NCBI GenBank assembly: GCA_013002305.1
Contig: JABDKG010000087.1
Span: 166,167 to 230,166 of the forward strand
Length of the DNA stretch: 64,000 nt
From: Hellea sp.
GTDB taxonomy: Bacteria; Pseudomonadota; Alphaproteobacteria; Caulobacterales; Maricaulaceae
Direction of reading: 5' to 3'
Part shown: positions 28,273 through 40,576 of the stretch, one piece after another
Layout of the letters: each line of letters begins with the position of its first letter
Position numbering within the stretch: position 1 is the first letter of the stretch
Position numbers and translations under genes: made by a program
Notes under the pieces: model-generated
What the model was told of the DNA's origin: nothing
Seen by the model: the letters and a program-made list of their open reading frames with translations, nothing else
Databases searched by the model: none

Positions 28273-29547
28273 ATGGCAAAACCTGAAACTTCCATCAAAG
28301 CAATAGCGTTTGTTTTGATTGCTGTCATGATCAATGCCATAGGTTTTGGCATCATAATTCCCGTTCTGCCGGATCTTGTTCGCGAGTTAATTCCTGATCT
28401 ACCGGAGCATAATCTGGGCCGGTATATGGCCGGTATGACCTTAGTTTTCGCTATCATGCAGTTCATTTTCATGCCGATCATGGGCGCTCTGTCGGACGCT
28501 TATGGCCGGCGACCTGTTATGCTTCTATCGCTCTTGGGTTTGGCAATCGACTATTTTATTCTGGCATTAGCTCCGGTGATCGCCATTGTCTTTTTCGGAC
28601 GAGCCATAGCCGGGACTTTTGGCGCGACTTTTTCAACGGCCAACGCCTATATGGCAGATGTCAGCCCTCCAGAAAAGCGCGCTCAAAACTTCGCGCTTGT
28701 CGGCGCAGCCTTTGGAGTCGGTTTTATGCTCGGCCCTGTTCTAGGCGGTATACTCGGCGATCCCGACGACATTCTCGGAGACCTCGCAAGTCCGAGGTTG
28801 CCTTTTTATGTAGCAGGCGTGATTTCATTCTTGAATGCGGTATTGGGTTTCTTAGTATTGCCGGAAACACTGAAACCCGAAAATCGCCGAGCCTTTAGCT
28901 GGACCAGAGCAAATCCGTTAGGCGCTCTACGGTCACTTAAAAATGTTTCAAATGCCAAGGGATTAATTTTTGTGCTGTTCCTGTTGGCAGCGGCGCACAC
29001 GGTTTACCCAACCACTTATACGATTTCGACAGAAACTAAGCTGGGCTGGACATCTGGCGACGTGGCGTGGTCTTTGGGCGCATTTGGCGTTTCAAGTTTT
29101 ATTGTACAAGCCCTCATCATTCGGGTGGTGATACCGCGAACAGGACTGTTTTGGGCTGCTGTAATAGGCATGGTTTCAACGATTATTGCCTATCTTGGCC
29201 TCGGCCTCGCAACGAACGGATTTATGGTTTACGCGATGGGGCCGTTAGTGGCATTGGCGGGATTTTATAATCCAGCCCTTAATAATATGATGTCGAGCCG
29301 AGTATCCAGTTCTGAACAAGGCGAATTACAAGGCGCCATCGGTGCCGCCCAGGGCCTTGCGCTAATCGCAGGTCCGTTGATCATGGGACCGACTTTTGAG
29401 GTATTTGCCAAAGAGGGCACAGGCTATTACCAGCCCGGCGCACCTTTTATAGCCGCCTTTTCCCTATCTTGCATCGCCATGGCGACGTTCTTTGTTGTGA
29501 CCACTAAAGACGATCGTACTCGCGTTTTACCGACTGCAGCTGAATAG
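28273..29547 (+). CDS. MFS transporter, TetA-like (TCR/Tet) family
   Basis: GFGIIIPVLPDLVREL; GALSDAYGRRPVMLLSLLGLAIDY motif A; 12-TM pattern. Confidence 0.88.
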   Translation: MAKPETSIKAIAFVLIAVMINAIGFGIIIPVLPDLVRELIPDLPEHNLGRYMAGMTLVFAIMQFIFMPIMGALSDAYGRRPVMLLSLLGLAIDYFILALAPVIAIVFFGRAIAGTFGATFSTANAYMADVSPPEKRAQNFALVGAAFGVGFMLGPVLGGILGDPDDILGDLASPRLPFYVAGVISFLNAVLGFLVLPETLKPENRRAFSWTRANPLGALRSLKNVSNAKGLIFVLFLLAAAHTVYPTTYTISTETKLGWTSGDVAWSLGAFGVSSFIVQALIIRVVIPRTGLFWAAVIGMVSTIIAYLGLGLATNGFMVYAMGPLVALAGFYNPALNNMMSSRVSSSEQGELQGAIGAAQGLALIAGPLIMGPTFEVFAKEGTGYYQPGAPFIAAFSLSCIAMATFFVVTTKDDRTRVLPTAAE

Positions 29548-29552
29548 AACAC

Positions 29553-29578
29553 AAAAAAAACCGGGCGTTAGCCCGGTT
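29553..29578 (-). terminator. Rho-independent terminator of the atp operon
   Basis: Plus strand AAAAAAAACCGGGC-GTTA-GCCCGGTT; on the minus strand a GC hairpin followed by a T8 run. Confidence 0.9.
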
Positions 29579-29602
29579 CACTTAATTCAATATTTCACAA
29601 AT

Positions 29603-29992
29603 TTAGCCTGCGATTAATTCGCTTAATCCGTCAATATCCTGCTGGACGATTAATGCGGCTTCACCTTCGAGGTTCTCGATACGGGCTTTCGCGGCATCCA
29701 AGTCAGATTGTAGAGCTTCCTTATCAATGTCGGCCATAAGTGTCGCTTTTTCCGCTAAAACTGTCAGCCCGTCGGGCGTTACATCTGCAAACCCCCCTTG
29801 CACGAAATATTGCGTAGTTTCGCCGCCGTCAAATACGGTAATAGCGCCTGTTCGAATAGCCGCCATGAGGGCAGAGTGATTGGGCAATACACCAAGATCA
29901 CCTTCGGTGCCGGGAATATCAACCTGATCGACCTCGCCAGAAAACAATTCTGCTTCGGGCGATACGAGCGCGAAATGTAGCTTATCAGCCAT
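29603..29992 (-). CDS. atpC: ATP synthase F1 epsilon subunit
   Basis: LHFALVSPEAELFSGEVDQVDIPGTEGDLGVLPNHSALMAAI. Confidence 0.96.
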   Translation of the reverse strand: MADKLHFALVSPEAELFSGEVDQVDIPGTEGDLGVLPNHSALMAAIRTGAITVFDGGETTQYFVQGGFADVTPDGLTVLAEKATLMADIDKEALQSDLDAAKARIENLEGEAALIVQQDIDGLSELIAG

Positions 29993-29997
29993 CTGAT

Positions 29998-31503
<1,506 letters not shown>

Positions 31504-31510
31504 TCAGCTT

Positions 31511-32404
31511 TTAAAGCGCTTCCGCGCCAGAGATAATTTCAATGAGTTCAGATGTAATTTGTGCCTGACGTGTCCGGTTAAAGGTCAGCGTCAACTTATC
31601 GATCATGTCGCCTGCGTTACGTGTCGCATTGTCCATTGCCGTCATTTTAGAACCCATCTCGCCGGCCTGGTTCTCCAAAAGCGCGGTAAAGATTTGGGTA
31701 TTAATATTCCGAGGAAGTAAAACCCTTAGGATTCCCTCTTCGTCGGGCTCGTATGTGTAAAAAGACCCGCCGTTTTCGGCTGCGTCAGCATCGGAACCTT
31801 CTTCAATTCCCGCTGCAGCGGGAATGATGGTTTTGGCAATCGGGTTTTGCGTCATAACATTTTCAAATTCTGAAAAGATCAGCTTACAAACATCAAATTC
31901 ACCGGCTTCAAACATGGCCGTGATTTTTTGCCCTATACCAAGCGCTATGCCGGAATGAATCGTTTTCTCTTCCTTGAGCGATATATATTCAACGATATCG
32001 TCCTCATACAAACGGGACAGCTGTTCCTTGCCTTTTTTGCCGATTAAATAAAGCTTCACAGTCTTGCCGGCCTTTTTAAGAGCAACGATTTCCTCGCGAG
32101 CCTTGCGAACAATATTGGTATTAAATCCGCCGCAAAGTCCTCGATCGGCTGTTGCGACCACCAACAGATATGTTTCGTCCTTACCATTGCCAGTCAGCAT
32201 CGCGGGCGCATCTCCGCCGCCCTGCATAGATTGGGCGAGATTTGCGATTATATTGCTGATACGATCCGAATAAGGCCTCGACTTCTCTGCTGCCTCTTGG
32301 GCCTTACGAAGCTTGGCGGCCGCAACCATTTGCATGGCGCGCGTAATCTTTTGCGTGTTTTTAACGCTTCCGATCCGGTTTTTAAGTTCCTTTAAAGACG
32401 GCAT
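31511..32404 (-). CDS. atpG: ATP synthase F1 gamma subunit
   Basis: MPSLKELKNRIGSVKNTQKITRAMQMVAAAKLRKAQ. Confidence 0.97.
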   Translation of the reverse strand: MPSLKELKNRIGSVKNTQKITRAMQMVAAAKLRKAQEAAEKSRPYSDRISNIIANLAQSMQGGGDAPAMLTGNGKDETYLLVVATADRGLCGGFNTNIVRKAREEIVALKKAGKTVKLYLIGKKGKEQLSRLYEDDIVEYISLKEEKTIHSGIALGIGQKITAMFEAGEFDVCKLIFSEFENVMTQNPIAKTIIPAAAGIEEGSDADAAENGGSFYTYEPDEEGILRVLLPRNINTQIFTALLENQAGEMGSKMTAMDNATRNAGDMIDKLTLTFNRTRQAQITSELIEIISGAEAL

Positions 32405-32425
32405 TGCCGGTTCCCCGTTCCGCTC

Positions 32426-33955
32426 TTAAGCAAAATTCTTGGTGAAATTGTCCAGAGCGGACTTGAGGCGGCCTTCCAAATCGTCAGAAAGTTTCTTTTC
32501 AGACGCAATGTCGGCCAGAATAGAAGAATGTTCAGCATGCAGGTGGGTTAGAAGCTCACTTTCATAGCGGCCGACATTCGTAACAGCGATTCCGTCGAGA
32601 TACCCACGAGTTCCTGCATAAATCACACAAACCTGCTCTTCCACTTGCAACGGAGAATATTGGTCTTGCTTAAGAAGCTCTGTCAGGCGCTCACCACGAG
32701 CCAATAGAGCCTGTGTTGACGCATCAAGGTCTGAACCGAACTGCGCAAAGGCAGCCATTTCCCGGTACTGAGCCAATTCTCCCTTAATCGGGCCAGCAAC
32801 CTGCTTCATTGCTTTAATCTGAGCCGATGATCCAACCCGTGACACGGACAGACCAACGTTCAGCGCCGGACGGATACCTTGGAAGAAAAGATCTGTTTCA
32901 AGGAAAATCTGGCCATCGGTAATTGAAATAACGTTTGTCGGAATAAAGGCCGAAACATCGTTACCTTGAGTTTCGATAATAGGTAGCGCGGTTAATGAAC
33001 CAGCACCCATGTCATCATTCATCTTCGCAGCGCGTTCGAGAAGACGGGAGTGAAGATAGAAAACGTCACCTGGATAAGCTTCGCGGCCCGGAGGACGACG
33101 CAGAAGAAGTGACATTTGACGATATGCAACAGCTTGCTTGGAAAGATCATCATAAATGATCAGGCCATGCATGCCATTGTCGCGGAAGAATTCACCCATT
33201 GCGCAACCGGCAAACGGTGCAAGATATTGAAGCGGCGCCGGTTCAGAGGCTGTTGCGGCGACAATAATGGAGTAGTCCATCGCGCCGTTTTCTTCGAGCG
33301 TTTTTACAAGTTGCGCCACCGTAGAACGCTTCTGCCCGATAACAACATATATACAATAAAGCTTATCATTTTCTCGATCTTCATCAAAAGCGGCCTTCTG
33401 ATTGAGGATCGCATCAACGGCAACGGCGGTTTTACCGGTTTGGCGGTCACCAATGATCAATTCGCGTTGGCCGCGGCCAATTGGGATCAAGGCGTCAATC
33501 GCTTTGATACCAGTCTGCACTGGCTCGTGAACAGATTTGCGCGGGATAATTCCCGGCGCCTTAACATCAACGCGGCGGCGCTCAGTAGATTTGATCGGGC
33601 CTTTGCCGTCAATTGGCTCACCTAGTGGGTTAACAACGCGGCCTAAAAGACCCTTGCCTACAGGAACGTCAACGATCTCGCCAAGGCGCTTAACCGTGTC
33701 GCCTTCCTTAATGCCGCGGTCATCACCAAAAATAACCACACCAACATTGTCGCTTTCCAGATTCAGCGCCATGCCTTTGATCCCGCCTGGAAATTCGACC
33801 ATTTCACCGGCGCGAACATTATCCAAACCGTAAACACGAGCAATACCATCACCAACGGACAGAACTTGGCCGATATCTGAGACTTTGGCTTGCGAATTAA
33901 AGCCTTTGATCTGCTTCTTCAGAATATTGGAAATTTCTGCAGCACGAATATCCAT
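32426..33955 (-). CDS. atpA: ATP synthase F1 alpha subunit
   Basis: [44 protein letters not shown]. Confidence 0.98.
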   Translation of the reverse strand: MDIRAAEISNILKKQIKGFNSQAKVSDIGQVLSVGDGIARVYGLDNVRAGEMVEFPGGIKGMALNLESDNVGVVIFGDDRGIKEGDTVKRLGEIVDVPVGKGLLGRVVNPLGEPIDGKGPIKSTERRRVDVKAPGIIPRKSVHEPVQTGIKAIDALIPIGRGQRELIIGDRQTGKTAVAVDAILNQKAAFDEDRENDKLYCIYVVIGQKRSTVAQLVKTLEENGAMDYSIIVAATASEPAPLQYLAPFAGCAMGEFFRDNGMHGLIIYDDLSKQAVAYRQMSLLLRRPPGREAYPGDVFYLHSRLLERAAKMNDDMGAGSLTALPIIETQGNDVSAFIPTNVISITDGQIFLETDLFFQGIRPALNVGLSVSRVGSSAQIKAMKQVAGPIKGELAQYREMAAFAQFGSDLDASTQALLARGERLTELLKQDQYSPLQVEEQVCVIYAGTRGYLDGIAVTNVGRYESELLTHLHAEHSSILADIASEKKLSDDLEGRLKSALDNFTKNFA

Positions 33956-33958
33956 AAC

Positions 33959-34516
33959 TTAAACCTCTTTCAGGGCTAATTTGAGATCTTCAAGTTTTGT
34001 CTTGAGAGAACTATCGTAAAGGCGTGATCCGATTTTGACGACAAAGCCGCCCAATAAAGTAGGATCAACCTGTGTTTCTACCGCAACCGTTTTTCCCAAC
34101 GATTTTTTGAGCTCTGATTTGACTTTTGTCAGCTCAGCAGCGGTTAGTTTTTTGGCGCTAATAACTGTCGCGGTTTCTGAGTCCCGCTTATCGGCCAGCT
34201 GCTCTTCGAAAGAGCGAAGCATTGCGGGAATTTCTGAAGCACGACGATTCTTTGCAGCCGTCCCCATAAATTGAGTGATCAACTTGCCAACTTTTGACTT
34301 CATCGCAACAGATTGAACGACGGCTACTTTATCTTCAGTGGCAAACACCGGGTTGGACAAAGCATCACGAAGTGGCCCGCTTCCAGCAAAGACGGACTTC
34401 ATTTTCGCTACGTCTTTTTCAACTGATTTCAATGACTTAGACTCTTCGGCCAGCTCCAGAAGCGCCTGAGCGTATCGTCCGGGTGCTTTGCCGGTAATTA
34501 GGTCTTGAGTTGACAC
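33959..34516 (-). CDS. atpH: ATP synthase F1 delta subunit
   Basis: GRYAQALLELAEE...PTLLGGFVVKIGSRLYDSSLKTKLEDL. Confidence 0.95.
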   Translation of the reverse strand: MSTQDLITGKAPGRYAQALLELAEESKSLKSVEKDVAKMKSVFAGSGPLRDALSNPVFATEDKVAVVQSVAMKSKVGKLITQFMGTAAKNRRASEIPAMLRSFEEQLADKRDSETATVISAKKLTAAELTKVKSELKKSLGKTVAVETQVDPTLLGGFVVKIGSRLYDSSLKTKLEDLKLALKEV

Positions 34517-34582
34517 AAACTTAGATCCGTATCTTGCGCTGGCGGCTTGAAATTATCTTCATCAACAATTCTCAAACCTGTT

Positions 34583-34610
34583 TAATAGAAATGCCTGTTT
34601 TTTAAGCAAA
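34583..34610 (-). promoter_or_regulatory. Candidate atp operon promoter
   Basis: Minus strand TTGCTT-N16-TATTAA about 65 bp upstream of atpH; weak match only. Confidence 0.3.
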
Positions 34611-34713
34611 TCCCTGACTCGCGGGGGCTATTAGCATGGGTCTATTTTAAATCCAACCCATCATTCCCTGCGACACAATAGCACCGTAAATTGATGTGAA
34701 AATCTGGGTAATA

Positions 34714-36138
34714 TTAACGCGGCGAAACCCGCATTGGCATGGCGTTTTCAGCTTGGAGCGTGATCCGCATGCGTGGCCAGGGTGGCTTATCGCCTGAATA
34801 TTCAAATTGGTGCTTTCTAAGCAGCAGAGTCGCCATGATAACGGCCTCTTGAAGCGCGAATCTCTGCCCGATACAAACGCGGGGTCCAGTCCCGAACGGT
34901 ATATACTGAAATTTGTGAATTTTTCTCCGGTTCTCACCAAAGAAACGATCAGGCACAAATCCATCCGGATTATCCCATAATTCATAGTGACGGTGCAGCG
35001 CCCATAGATTCAATAAGACATTATCGCCCTCGACAAAATTGCGGTCTTTGAATGCCAAATCTTGCGTAAGCTCTCGAGAAATGAATGGCGCGGGCGGATA
35101 GAGGCGCATCGCCTCTTCAAAACAGGCGATTGTCCACGGCAGATGGTCAGCCCACTTATCGATTGGAACAGTATCGATATTCAGCGCGTCAACTTCGGCC
35201 TCGACTTTCTTCCGTGCGCCCTCGTCCTGACTAAGCAAATATATCATCCAAGTCAGGCCATGAGAGGTCGTCTCATGACCTGCTCCAATAAATGTGACCG
35301 CCTGATCCTGAATTTCCTCATGAGAAAGCGGCGCATGCTCATCGTCTCCAGCATTGAGCAGCAATGTCAGAAAATCCGTTGGCAAGTCCTCATCCTTCTC
35401 CTGCTGCGCTTGGCGTGTCTTCAAAGCTTCGCCTACCCGAGACCAAATCCGCGCCAGAGCCCTCTTGCCTTTAACTTTTGTGAGCCGGGGTAAAAACCCG
35501 GGGAAATTTAAAATGTCGAAAGGATCGGGTTTTCCCATATTCAACAAGACGGTTTCAAAATCTTTGACCTGACCATCTTTATCATCATCAATTTCGCCAG
35601 AGAATAACGCGTCCGATAAAACATGGTAAGTCAAATCAAGCATTGTGCGTGTAAGCTTTATCTCCTCTCCGTCTTTGATACTGCGCGGAAATTCCCGTTC
35701 TATCGTTAGGCGCATACCTTCTGAAAAAGTCCGGATATGCCTCGGCGTAAACATTGGAGTCAAAAGATGACGCATTCGCTTCCAGTCATCTCCTTCTGCT
35801 GCAATTAAACCTGACCGTATTAGCGGCACCAATATGCGCTGCCGAACCCTATTCATTTTTAAGTTTTTATGGTTTTTAACAAATATAAACTGAATGAGCT
35901 CGGGATCGGCAATGTTGAAAAATTCCTGACCGAATAATTTTCCCTGAACACATCCTTGTTCTCGCGATAATTTCCCGGTCGTCTCAATGGGATTACGCAC
36001 CAGCGCTTTCATAAGATCTACATTGTCGCGAAATCCCCAATTTTCATTATCAACATCAATTGGGACAGGAGCCGAGGGAACGAAAACACCTTCCTGAAAC
36101 TCGGGTTCGGGACGAAAGGAATAATCGTGTCTTGCCAT
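34714..36138 (-). CDS. Cytochrome P450
   Basis: I-helix GAGHETTSHGLTW, ExxR (EEAMRLYPP), heme loop PFGTGPRVCIGQRFALQEA. Start set at MARHDYSF (36138). Confidence 0.95.
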   Translation of the reverse strand: MARHDYSFRPEPEFQEGVFVPSAPVPIDVDNENWGFRDNVDLMKALVRNPIETTGKLSREQGCVQGKLFGQEFFNIADPELIQFIFVKNHKNLKMNRVRQRILVPLIRSGLIAAEGDDWKRMRHLLTPMFTPRHIRTFSEGMRLTIEREFPRSIKDGEEIKLTRTMLDLTYHVLSDALFSGEIDDDKDGQVKDFETVLLNMGKPDPFDILNFPGFLPRLTKVKGKRALARIWSRVGEALKTRQAQQEKDEDLPTDFLTLLLNAGDDEHAPLSHEEIQDQAVTFIGAGHETTSHGLTWMIYLLSQDEGARKKVEAEVDALNIDTVPIDKWADHLPWTIACFEEAMRLYPPAPFISRELTQDLAFKDRNFVEGDNVLLNLWALHRHYELWDNPDGFVPDRFFGENRRKIHKFQYIPFGTGPRVCIGQRFALQEAVIMATLLLRKHQFEYSGDKPPWPRMRITLQAENAMPMRVSPR

Positions 36139-36203
36139 AAATAATCTCGCTAAGCCTACATATGATAGGAGCACAATGATTAAAAGCCTCAACTGCGCAT
36201 GGC

Positions 36204-38363
36204 TTACATGAAAGATTGAGGGTCTATATCTATCTGCACTTTATATTTGGACGGAGGCCTGATACGGGAGCGCCAGTGCGCCATATAGGCAGACAGGTCG
36301 AGGCTTTGATCTGCCTGCACCAAAATCCGCCGCCGAAATCGTCCACGCAATTTGGCAATCGGCGGTTCGCTTGGGCCTAATATTTCAATGCCTTTGGCTC
36401 TTGGAGCCAAATTTGTAAATTTACGAGCGAGATCTTGCGTTTTATTTTGATCAGGACCTGAAACAATAACGGCAGCCAATCGACCAAATGGTGGCAATCC
36501 CAGCAATTCTCTCATGCCAAGTTCCGCGGCAATAAATCGTTCTCGATCACCCATTGCTAGCGCTTGTAAAGCCTCATGTTCCGGCTGGTGGGTTTGGATG
36601 AGAGCCGTTCCGGGTTTATCCGCACGCCCTGCCCGCCCCGCCACTTGAACCAGGGTTTGAAATGTTCTCTCTCCGGCCCTCGGGTCCCCTCCGACCAGAC
36701 TCAAATCTCCATCCACTACACCGACAAAGGTCAGGCCCGGGAAATTATGGCCTTTAACGACCATTTGCGTTCCTACTAATATGTCAATCTTGCCTTGCTC
36801 CATGCGCTGCATGCGTTCCCGAATTTTCTCCGGATTGCCTGATGTATCTGACGATAAGATTTCAATTTTTGCTTCGGGAAAGTGCCGCCCGGCCTCTTCA
36901 GCTACTCTTTCCACACCCGGACCAACAGACGTCAGGCTGTCTTCGGAATGGCAGGATGGGCATTCTTTTGGCATACGCATCGAAAAACCAGTATGGTGGC
37001 AGATGGCCCTACCGGTTTCCCGATGTTCAACCAACCAGCTATCCGTATCAGGGCTTTTAAGTTTTTCGCCGCAGGCCCGGCATATGATTAATGGCGCATA
37101 ACCTCTACGGTTTAGATAAAGCATGACCTGCTCACCGCGCTCCAAACAGGCTTTCGCCGATTGTATCAGTGGTTCAGATATAAAATCGCCTTTGGCGGGG
37201 GGGTGATCTTTTAAATCGACCAAATCGATATCTGGAAGCGTAACTGCCCCGGGGCGTTCAGGCAGAACCACATGCTCATATCGTCCGTTCCGGGCATTGA
37301 CGAGGCTTTCAAGAGACGGCGTGGCGGATGCTAATATTACTGATGCGTCAGAGAGCTTGGCCCGGACAACCGACATATCACGGGCATTATAAATGACGCC
37401 CTCTTCCTGTTTAAAAGACGTATCATGTTCCTCATCGACCACGATTAGTCCAAGGTTAAGAAACGGCAAATAGAGCGCTGATCGGGCGCCAACCACAAGT
37501 TTGGCGCGGCCATGCGCGACCTCGCGCCAAACACGACGCCGCTCAGCCTCCCCAAGCGCCGAGTGCCAGGGTGCAGGTTCGGCCCCGAAACGGGCCTTGA
37601 ACCTTTTCATGCCCGCTTGCGTAAGGGCAATTTCAGGAACCAGAATTAAAACCTGACGGTTCTGCCGGAGTGCCTGAGCCGCCGCCTCGAAATAAACTTC
37701 TGTTTTACCGGATCCTGTTACGCCGTCGAGAAGCGCGGTCGCAAATTGGTTTCGTTTGACCATCTCAACCAACTTGGCCGCCCCTTCTTTTTGGCTTTGA
37801 GATAATTCGAGGCCGGACAAGTCTGGATCCGGAATATCAAAAGGACCGTCAACGGGTCTTATCTCGGCCCGCAATCCTCCTATATCGGCAAACCCGCGAA
37901 CGACTCCTGCACTGATTGAAGCACGCTCCGCGATCTCGCTGGCGCGAGCCGGGAACGGGCCGCCTTTGTCCATGATAAGTTGCCGGGCCGGAGTTATGCG
38001 CAGGCCCGGTTTTCCCGTCGGAGAAAAATGGGTAACCTCGGGACTGGGATCCAGCGCTTTACGCGCGCTTAAAACCATACGCAAAACCATCCCCATTGGC
38101 GCGCAATTATATCGCGCCGTCCAGGATATAAAATTTAACATTTCCGGCGGCAGCGCACGTGCCGGTTTTTTCTCGGCTACAAATTTAAGCTCTTTGTCGA
38201 AGCCTTTTGCGCCGAGACTGAAGACAACTCCAAGCTTAAACTGCTTACCTATGGGCGCGAAAACAAATTCGCCGGGTTGCAATTCCATGCCGGCTGGCAC
38301 CTCATAATCGAAGGGCTTGTCGACATTGACCGGAAATAAAACTTGTGCGTTTTGCGCAGGCAT
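36204..38363 (-). CDS. priA: Primosomal protein N' (PriA helicase)
   Basis: LLDGVTGSGKTEVYFEAA; DEEHDTSFKQEEG; zinc-binding ICRACG/CPSCHSED. Confidence 0.96.
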   Translation of the reverse strand: MPAQNAQVLFPVNVDKPFDYEVPAGMELQPGEFVFAPIGKQFKLGVVFSLGAKGFDKELKFVAEKKPARALPPEMLNFISWTARYNCAPMGMVLRMVLSARKALDPSPEVTHFSPTGKPGLRITPARQLIMDKGGPFPARASEIAERASISAGVVRGFADIGGLRAEIRPVDGPFDIPDPDLSGLELSQSQKEGAAKLVEMVKRNQFATALLDGVTGSGKTEVYFEAAAQALRQNRQVLILVPEIALTQAGMKRFKARFGAEPAPWHSALGEAERRRVWREVAHGRAKLVVGARSALYLPFLNLGLIVVDEEHDTSFKQEEGVIYNARDMSVVRAKLSDASVILASATPSLESLVNARNGRYEHVVLPERPGAVTLPDIDLVDLKDHPPAKGDFISEPLIQSAKACLERGEQVMLYLNRRGYAPLIICRACGEKLKSPDTDSWLVEHRETGRAICHHTGFSMRMPKECPSCHSEDSLTSVGPGVERVAEEAGRHFPEAKIEILSSDTSGNPEKIRERMQRMEQGKIDILVGTQMVVKGHNFPGLTFVGVVDGDLSLVGGDPRAGERTFQTLVQVAGRAGRADKPGTALIQTHQPEHEALQALAMGDRERFIAAELGMRELLGLPPFGRLAAVIVSGPDQNKTQDLARKFTNLAPRAKGIEILGPSEPPIAKLRGRFRRRILVQADQSLDLSAYMAHWRSRIRPPSKYKVQIDIDPQSFM

Positions 38364-38417
38364 ATTCTGTGTTAGGGCCTTTCCAAACGACTCACCATCC
38401 CAATTCGGAGATACATT

Positions 38418-39071
38418 ATGAAATTTTTTGTCGATAGTGCTGATCTTGATCAGATCGCTGAACTTAATGATATTGGATTGGTAGACGGTGTGACAACCAA
38501 CCCTTCTATTATCGCCAAATCTGGGCGTAAATTTAAAGAAGTCATCAAAGAAATTTGCGACTTGGTCGAAGGTCCGGTCAGCGCCGAAGTGACCGCGACA
38601 GCGGCCGATATGATGATCAAGGAAGGCCGCGAACTTAGAAAGATTGCTGGCAATGTTTGCGTGAAACTACCACTCACTATGGATGGACTCAAAGCCTGTT
38701 CGGTGTTGTCACGCGAAGGCACCCCAATCAATCTCACCCTATGTTTCTCGCCCAATCAGGCTTTGCTTGCAGCCAAATGCGGGGCGACGTTCATTTCGCC
38801 TTTTATTGGGCGGTTAGATGACATCACTTTAGACGGGCTTCAGCTGATAGACGATATCCGGATTATATATGACAATTATGGATATGAGACCGAAATTCTC
38901 GCCGCATCAATCCGAAGTGTTAATCATGTCAAAGATTGCGCGCTTATAGGGGCTGACGTCATGACAGCCCCGCCTGGTGTCATCCGCAATCTGGCAAACC
39001 ATCCCTTGACAGATAAAGGACTCGCAGCTTTCCTCAAAGACTGGGAAGGCACCGGTCAATCCATATTGTAA
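38418..39071 (+). CDS. fsa: Fructose-6-phosphate aldolase / transaldolase-like (FSA-type)
   Basis: [52 protein letters not shown]. Confidence 0.93.
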   Translation: MKFFVDSADLDQIAELNDIGLVDGVTTNPSIIAKSGRKFKEVIKEICDLVEGPVSAEVTATAADMMIKEGRELRKIAGNVCVKLPLTMDGLKACSVLSREGTPINLTLCFSPNQALLAAKCGATFISPFIGRLDDITLDGLQLIDDIRIIYDNYGYETEILAASIRSVNHVKDCALIGADVMTAPPGVIRNLANHPLTDKGLAAFLKDWEGTGQSIL

Positions 39072-39106
39072 AAAAAACCCCGCCGGAGATCACGTCTCAG
39101 ACGGGG
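39070..39106 (-). terminator. Rho-independent terminator for the 39131-40393 gene
   Basis: Imperfect stem CCCCGCCGGAGA/TCTCAGACGGGG adjoining A8 on the plus strand (T8 on the minus strand). Confidence 0.7.
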
Positions 39107-39130
39107 AAACATCACAGGACGTGATTTGAT

Positions 39131-40393
39131 TTAGCTGCTGTGTTTAAGCCGCGTAACATTCTCTGAATCATCTACGGCTTTGTCTTTGGTAAAGACTTCA
39201 GTCTGTAAAATACTTTGACCTGCACTCACGCCCGTGATCAACGCATATTTCTCGAGCTTGTCACGCATTTGCTGATTCATTTTGCGTAAGATTTCAAAAT
39301 CTTCCAGAGTCTGCGCAAATTTCGTATTTAGCGACTCAAACTCAATTTTAGACTTCGAGACGGCTTTCGCAGAGCGCTCATATTCTTCTGACTTCTGACG
39401 CAGCCTATCTTCAAGAGATTCTGCCCGGTCACGTTCATTGACCAGTGCGTTACGCAGGCTGATAAATTCCTGATCCAAATGGGTCGCCATATTTTCCTTG
39501 ATGCGGATTTGGGTATCGAGCTGATCGATCCGTGTTTTAAGCGCGAGATTCTCCTCATCACGGCGTTTCACAGTGTCATCCGATACATTTTTCTGCGTCT
39601 GAAGTTCATATTTGAGATTTTCAATTTGTCCTGATTGCTCTACAAATCTGGCTTTCAGATCACCATAATCTGCCCGAAGATTTTTAAGTTCAACGGTTGC
39701 TTGATCGCTAAGCGCGGTTTTCTGATTATATTTCTCATTAATCTCATCAAGCGTATTTCGAAGTTCGACAATCTGACGTTCGCGCTGCGCCAATTCAGCT
39801 GTTTGCCCGTCCAAACGATCTTGCATTTTGTCGATCGTATTCTCATTGTGGCTAAGCTTGTCTTCCGCCGTCTGAAACTTTGCCGTCAGCGCCCGTATCG
39901 TACGTTCATGACTGGCGTTCTGCGCAACGATATTGGCTTCTTGATCACGCGCAGCCGCGAGACTTGCCTTGGCTTGTTCTAGATGAGACCGCGTTTCGGC
40001 GTGCCGGCGTTCTAGATCAGCGAGCTTATTTTCCAGCTCGTGGGACCAGCTCGATTTTTGCGCGAATTTGGACTCTATCTCAGCAATGCTTTTACCAAGT
40101 ATCCGATTGTCAGCCTGAACGCGACGTAACGCTTTCAGATCAAGTTCCATTTTTGACAAGGCGCTATTGAGTATCGAGATGCGTTTAATCGCGGAATGCT
40201 GCTTGGCAGCGCTGTCGCGCAGGTCGGCTGCAAAATGTTCCATTGCGGTTCGCGCATATTCCATATCATCGACATCAGGAATGGTTGTGGATATGACGGG
40301 ATTTGTTTCCACGGCTTTTGCTTCTGGAGGCGCAATCCGCTCTAACGTATTAAAATCTCGGGAATCGGTTTTCCCTTTACCAAATAATCCCAT
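39131..40393 (-). CDS. Coiled-coil protein of unknown function
   Basis: 420 aa, almost continuous heptad-rich helix; no catalytic motif recognised. Confidence 0.75.
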   Translation of the reverse strand: MGLFGKGKTDSRDFNTLERIAPPEAKAVETNPVISTTIPDVDDMEYARTAMEHFAADLRDSAAKQHSAIKRISILNSALSKMELDLKALRRVQADNRILGKSIAEIESKFAQKSSWSHELENKLADLERRHAETRSHLEQAKASLAAARDQEANIVAQNASHERTIRALTAKFQTAEDKLSHNENTIDKMQDRLDGQTAELAQRERQIVELRNTLDEINEKYNQKTALSDQATVELKNLRADYGDLKARFVEQSGQIENLKYELQTQKNVSDDTVKRRDEENLALKTRIDQLDTQIRIKENMATHLDQEFISLRNALVNERDRAESLEDRLRQKSEEYERSAKAVSKSKIEFESLNTKFAQTLEDFEILRKMNQQMRDKLEKYALITGVSAGQSILQTEVFTKDKAVDDSENVTRLKHSS

Positions 40394-40576
40394 TCGTAGC
40401 TCCCATTCACCGTCGCCTTTAGTCAGCGACTTAATAAACTCTTAATGAATTCTTAGACTCTGTAATGAGATTCGCAATCAGCTCAAATACAGAAACTAGG
40501 ATAATCCACAACTTCTTGGGTCGGTTTGACTCGAATTCCAGTTGGACTTTTGTACCGACTCGGCTTCGAAAGCCTG

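Noticed and set aside
34647-34985. 112-aa ORF upstream of the atp operon
   Set aside because: Mostly a frame-shifted reading of the P450 C-terminal coding region.
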